64,000 nucleotides of DNA from Gymnogyps californianus (Eukaryota > Chordata > Aves > Accipitriformes > Cathartidae): contig NC_059477.1 of assembly GCF_018139145.2 (NCBI RefSeq), positions 36,125,502-36,189,501 of the forward strand, read 5' to 3'. Positions 63,075 to 64,000 of this stretch are shown one piece after another. Position 1 is the stretch's first letter; each line of letters starts with the position of its first letter. A model generated the notes under the pieces. That model worked only from the letters and a program-made list of their open reading frames with translations. It had not been told where the DNA came from and made no database searches. The position numbers and the translations under genes are program-made.

Positions 63075-63245
63075 TGGATTCCTGCTCTTGAGCGGGTGGT
63101 TTAGGTTGATTCACTAACTTCTGCTGTCTCAGTTTCTCCGCTACACTGTGAAGGTAATAATATATAGTATATAGAAGTGTCATTTACAGAATAATTCCTC
63201 TTTGTCAAAGACTTTAACAGTGAAACTTTCTATTAGTGCTGCTGC
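63075..63245 (-). repeat. Ancient MIR-like SINE copy, reverse orientation
   Basis: On the + strand CTAACTTCTGCTGTCTCAGT, TTCTCCGCTACACTGTGAAG and GTAATAATATATAG match the reverse complement of the MIR-like core ('cacttaacctctctgtgcctcagtttccccatctgtaaaatggggataata'). TCAAAGACTTTAACAG and CTATTAGTGCTGC match its other end ('gtaaagcgctttgag...gctatagaagtgc'). The sense strand is therefore -. Old and diverged. Confidence 0.65.
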
Positions 63246-63548
63246 TCTGTGTCATTACTTTTCTCTATCTACCAGATGTATAAATCACTATGCACCCAAA
63301 CACAAGAATGATTCTTTCTCCAAATTCTGCACGATGCAGTAGAAGACTGCAGTTCTCATTCACCTCTTGACTATTCTGTCAAAATGAATCTGATATTGTA
63401 GAAATGTAGCTAGAACAGAATTAAACCCAACCAAAAGGCAGAGAAGAGTCTGCCACCAACCAACTGAAAGCAGCTACGTAGGCAACAAGCCAGATATCCT
63501 GGACTCCCTCCACAGATTTAAACCCAGCTCCCTTGCAGGGCAAACCAG

Positions 63549-63586
63549 GCAGCATTAAAGCAGCATTAAAAAAAAAAAAAAAAAAA
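63549..63586 (+). repeat. 11-bp duplication running into an A19 tract
   Basis: GCAGCATTAAA occurs twice in tandem (63549-63559, 63560-63570) and its last three A residues start a run of 19 A (63568-63586). It could be the poly(A) tail of a retroposed RNA, but the 140 bp before it match no transcript or SINE that I know; slippage is the simpler reading. Confidence 0.8.
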
Positions 63587-64000
63587 TTTAGAACAAGCCC
63601 CTTTTTTTCCTGTCATAGTTGGGGGGCTTAAGCAGGATGCTGCAGCCTTCAGTGCTGTTCAGCTTTGGTTTTGCCTGTTGGCTTACAGTGGTGTTACCTG
63701 GAGCTGCTGGAGAGAAAAGAATCTCTGAATGGGACTCCAGGAATGGGAAGAGGAAAGAAAGGAGAAAGCCAGGTGGGGTCTTCAGAGGACTTCTTACCCA
63801 AGGGTGTGTCCTAAACCCACAAGAAAGTGTCATATCCTTCCTGTCTTCTTGGGTGAGGATCCTTTGAGTTAAATCTTAACCTCTGCTTTGCCTCATGCCT
63901 GGGTGAGCCACCCCATCTCAGCTGAGTATGATAGGAGCTAAGGGGATCTAACCTCCTACTGCTGCTGGTTAAGTTAGATACCTCAGGGGGGGTCTCAAAT
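63587..64000. other. Intergenic or intronic DNA at the window edge
   Basis: An 82-codon + strand frame (63619-63867) and an 81-codon - strand frame overlap almost fully. The + peptide begins MGGLSRMLQPSVLFSFGFAC and looks like a signal-peptide-type N terminus by composition, but nothing following is recognisable. No splice structure can be judged because the window ends. Confidence 0.3.

Noticed and set aside
1..64000. tRNA, rRNA or microRNA genes
   Set aside because: No cloverleaf with A/B box motifs, no rRNA-like stretch and no long imperfect hairpin were noticed by eye; a covariance-model scan would be needed to exclude small RNAs.

Overview
The window reads as avian nuclear DNA, most likely from a neoavian bird. 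A long CR1-type LINE carries the bird-typical 3' tail (repeats of ATTCTATG), and two LTRs belong to a family I recognise from many neoavian genomes (end TGTGGTTTAACCCC on the + strand, TATATAAAG promoter core on the - strand). The background is AT-rich and CpG-poor, with scattered, strongly decayed repeats shared by birds, turtles and crocodilians. There is no operon-like organisation, no rRNA or tRNA and no CRISPR array. Family assignments come from memory of consensus sequences; no alignment or database search was run.

I recognise no host protein-coding gene. Outside the LINE, open frames are short (170 codons at most), usually overlap open frames on the other strand, and match no family I know. 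The window is best read as a gene desert or the inside of a very large intron. A few possible exons are listed at low confidence: 5102-5267, a phase-compatible pair at 35286-35363 and 35804-35890, and a CpG-rich patch with an open frame at 41570-41776.

Layout: 1-12.2 kb is mostly unannotatable DNA with one ancient MIR-like SINE (4.7 kb), a possible CR1 tail (8.3 kb) and a small CpG-rich patch (3.0-3.2 kb). A TAATC-rich stretch at 12.24-12.85 kb, with a 7-bp palindrome around an ETS-type site, looks like a regulatory element. Twin 8-bp hairpins lie at 18.6 kb. Two 589-bp solo LTRs (19.6-20.2 and 27.4-28.0 kb), both with - strand sense, flank a stretch holding short tandem repeats, a MIR-like SINE and an ancient CR1 3' end. 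A 5'-truncated CR1 (about 3.1 kb, - strand) occupies 31.7-34.8 kb and preserves recognisable endonuclease and reverse transcriptase domains broken by several frameshifts. From 35 to 64 kb the sequence is again sparse: older LINE fragments (35.8, 38.8, 61.6 kb), MIR-like SINEs (44.7, 48.8, 63.1 kb), an ancient palindromic repeat (52.1 kb) and simple repeats.

The coding-like elements do not work together as a system. The one enzyme-coding unit, the CR1 ORF2, is dead, and the LTRs are isolated. I did not find a novel biological system. The best leads are the possible enhancer at 12.24-12.85 kb, the hairpin pair with paired symmetrical changes at 18.6 kb and the candidate exon pair at 35.3-35.9 kb.
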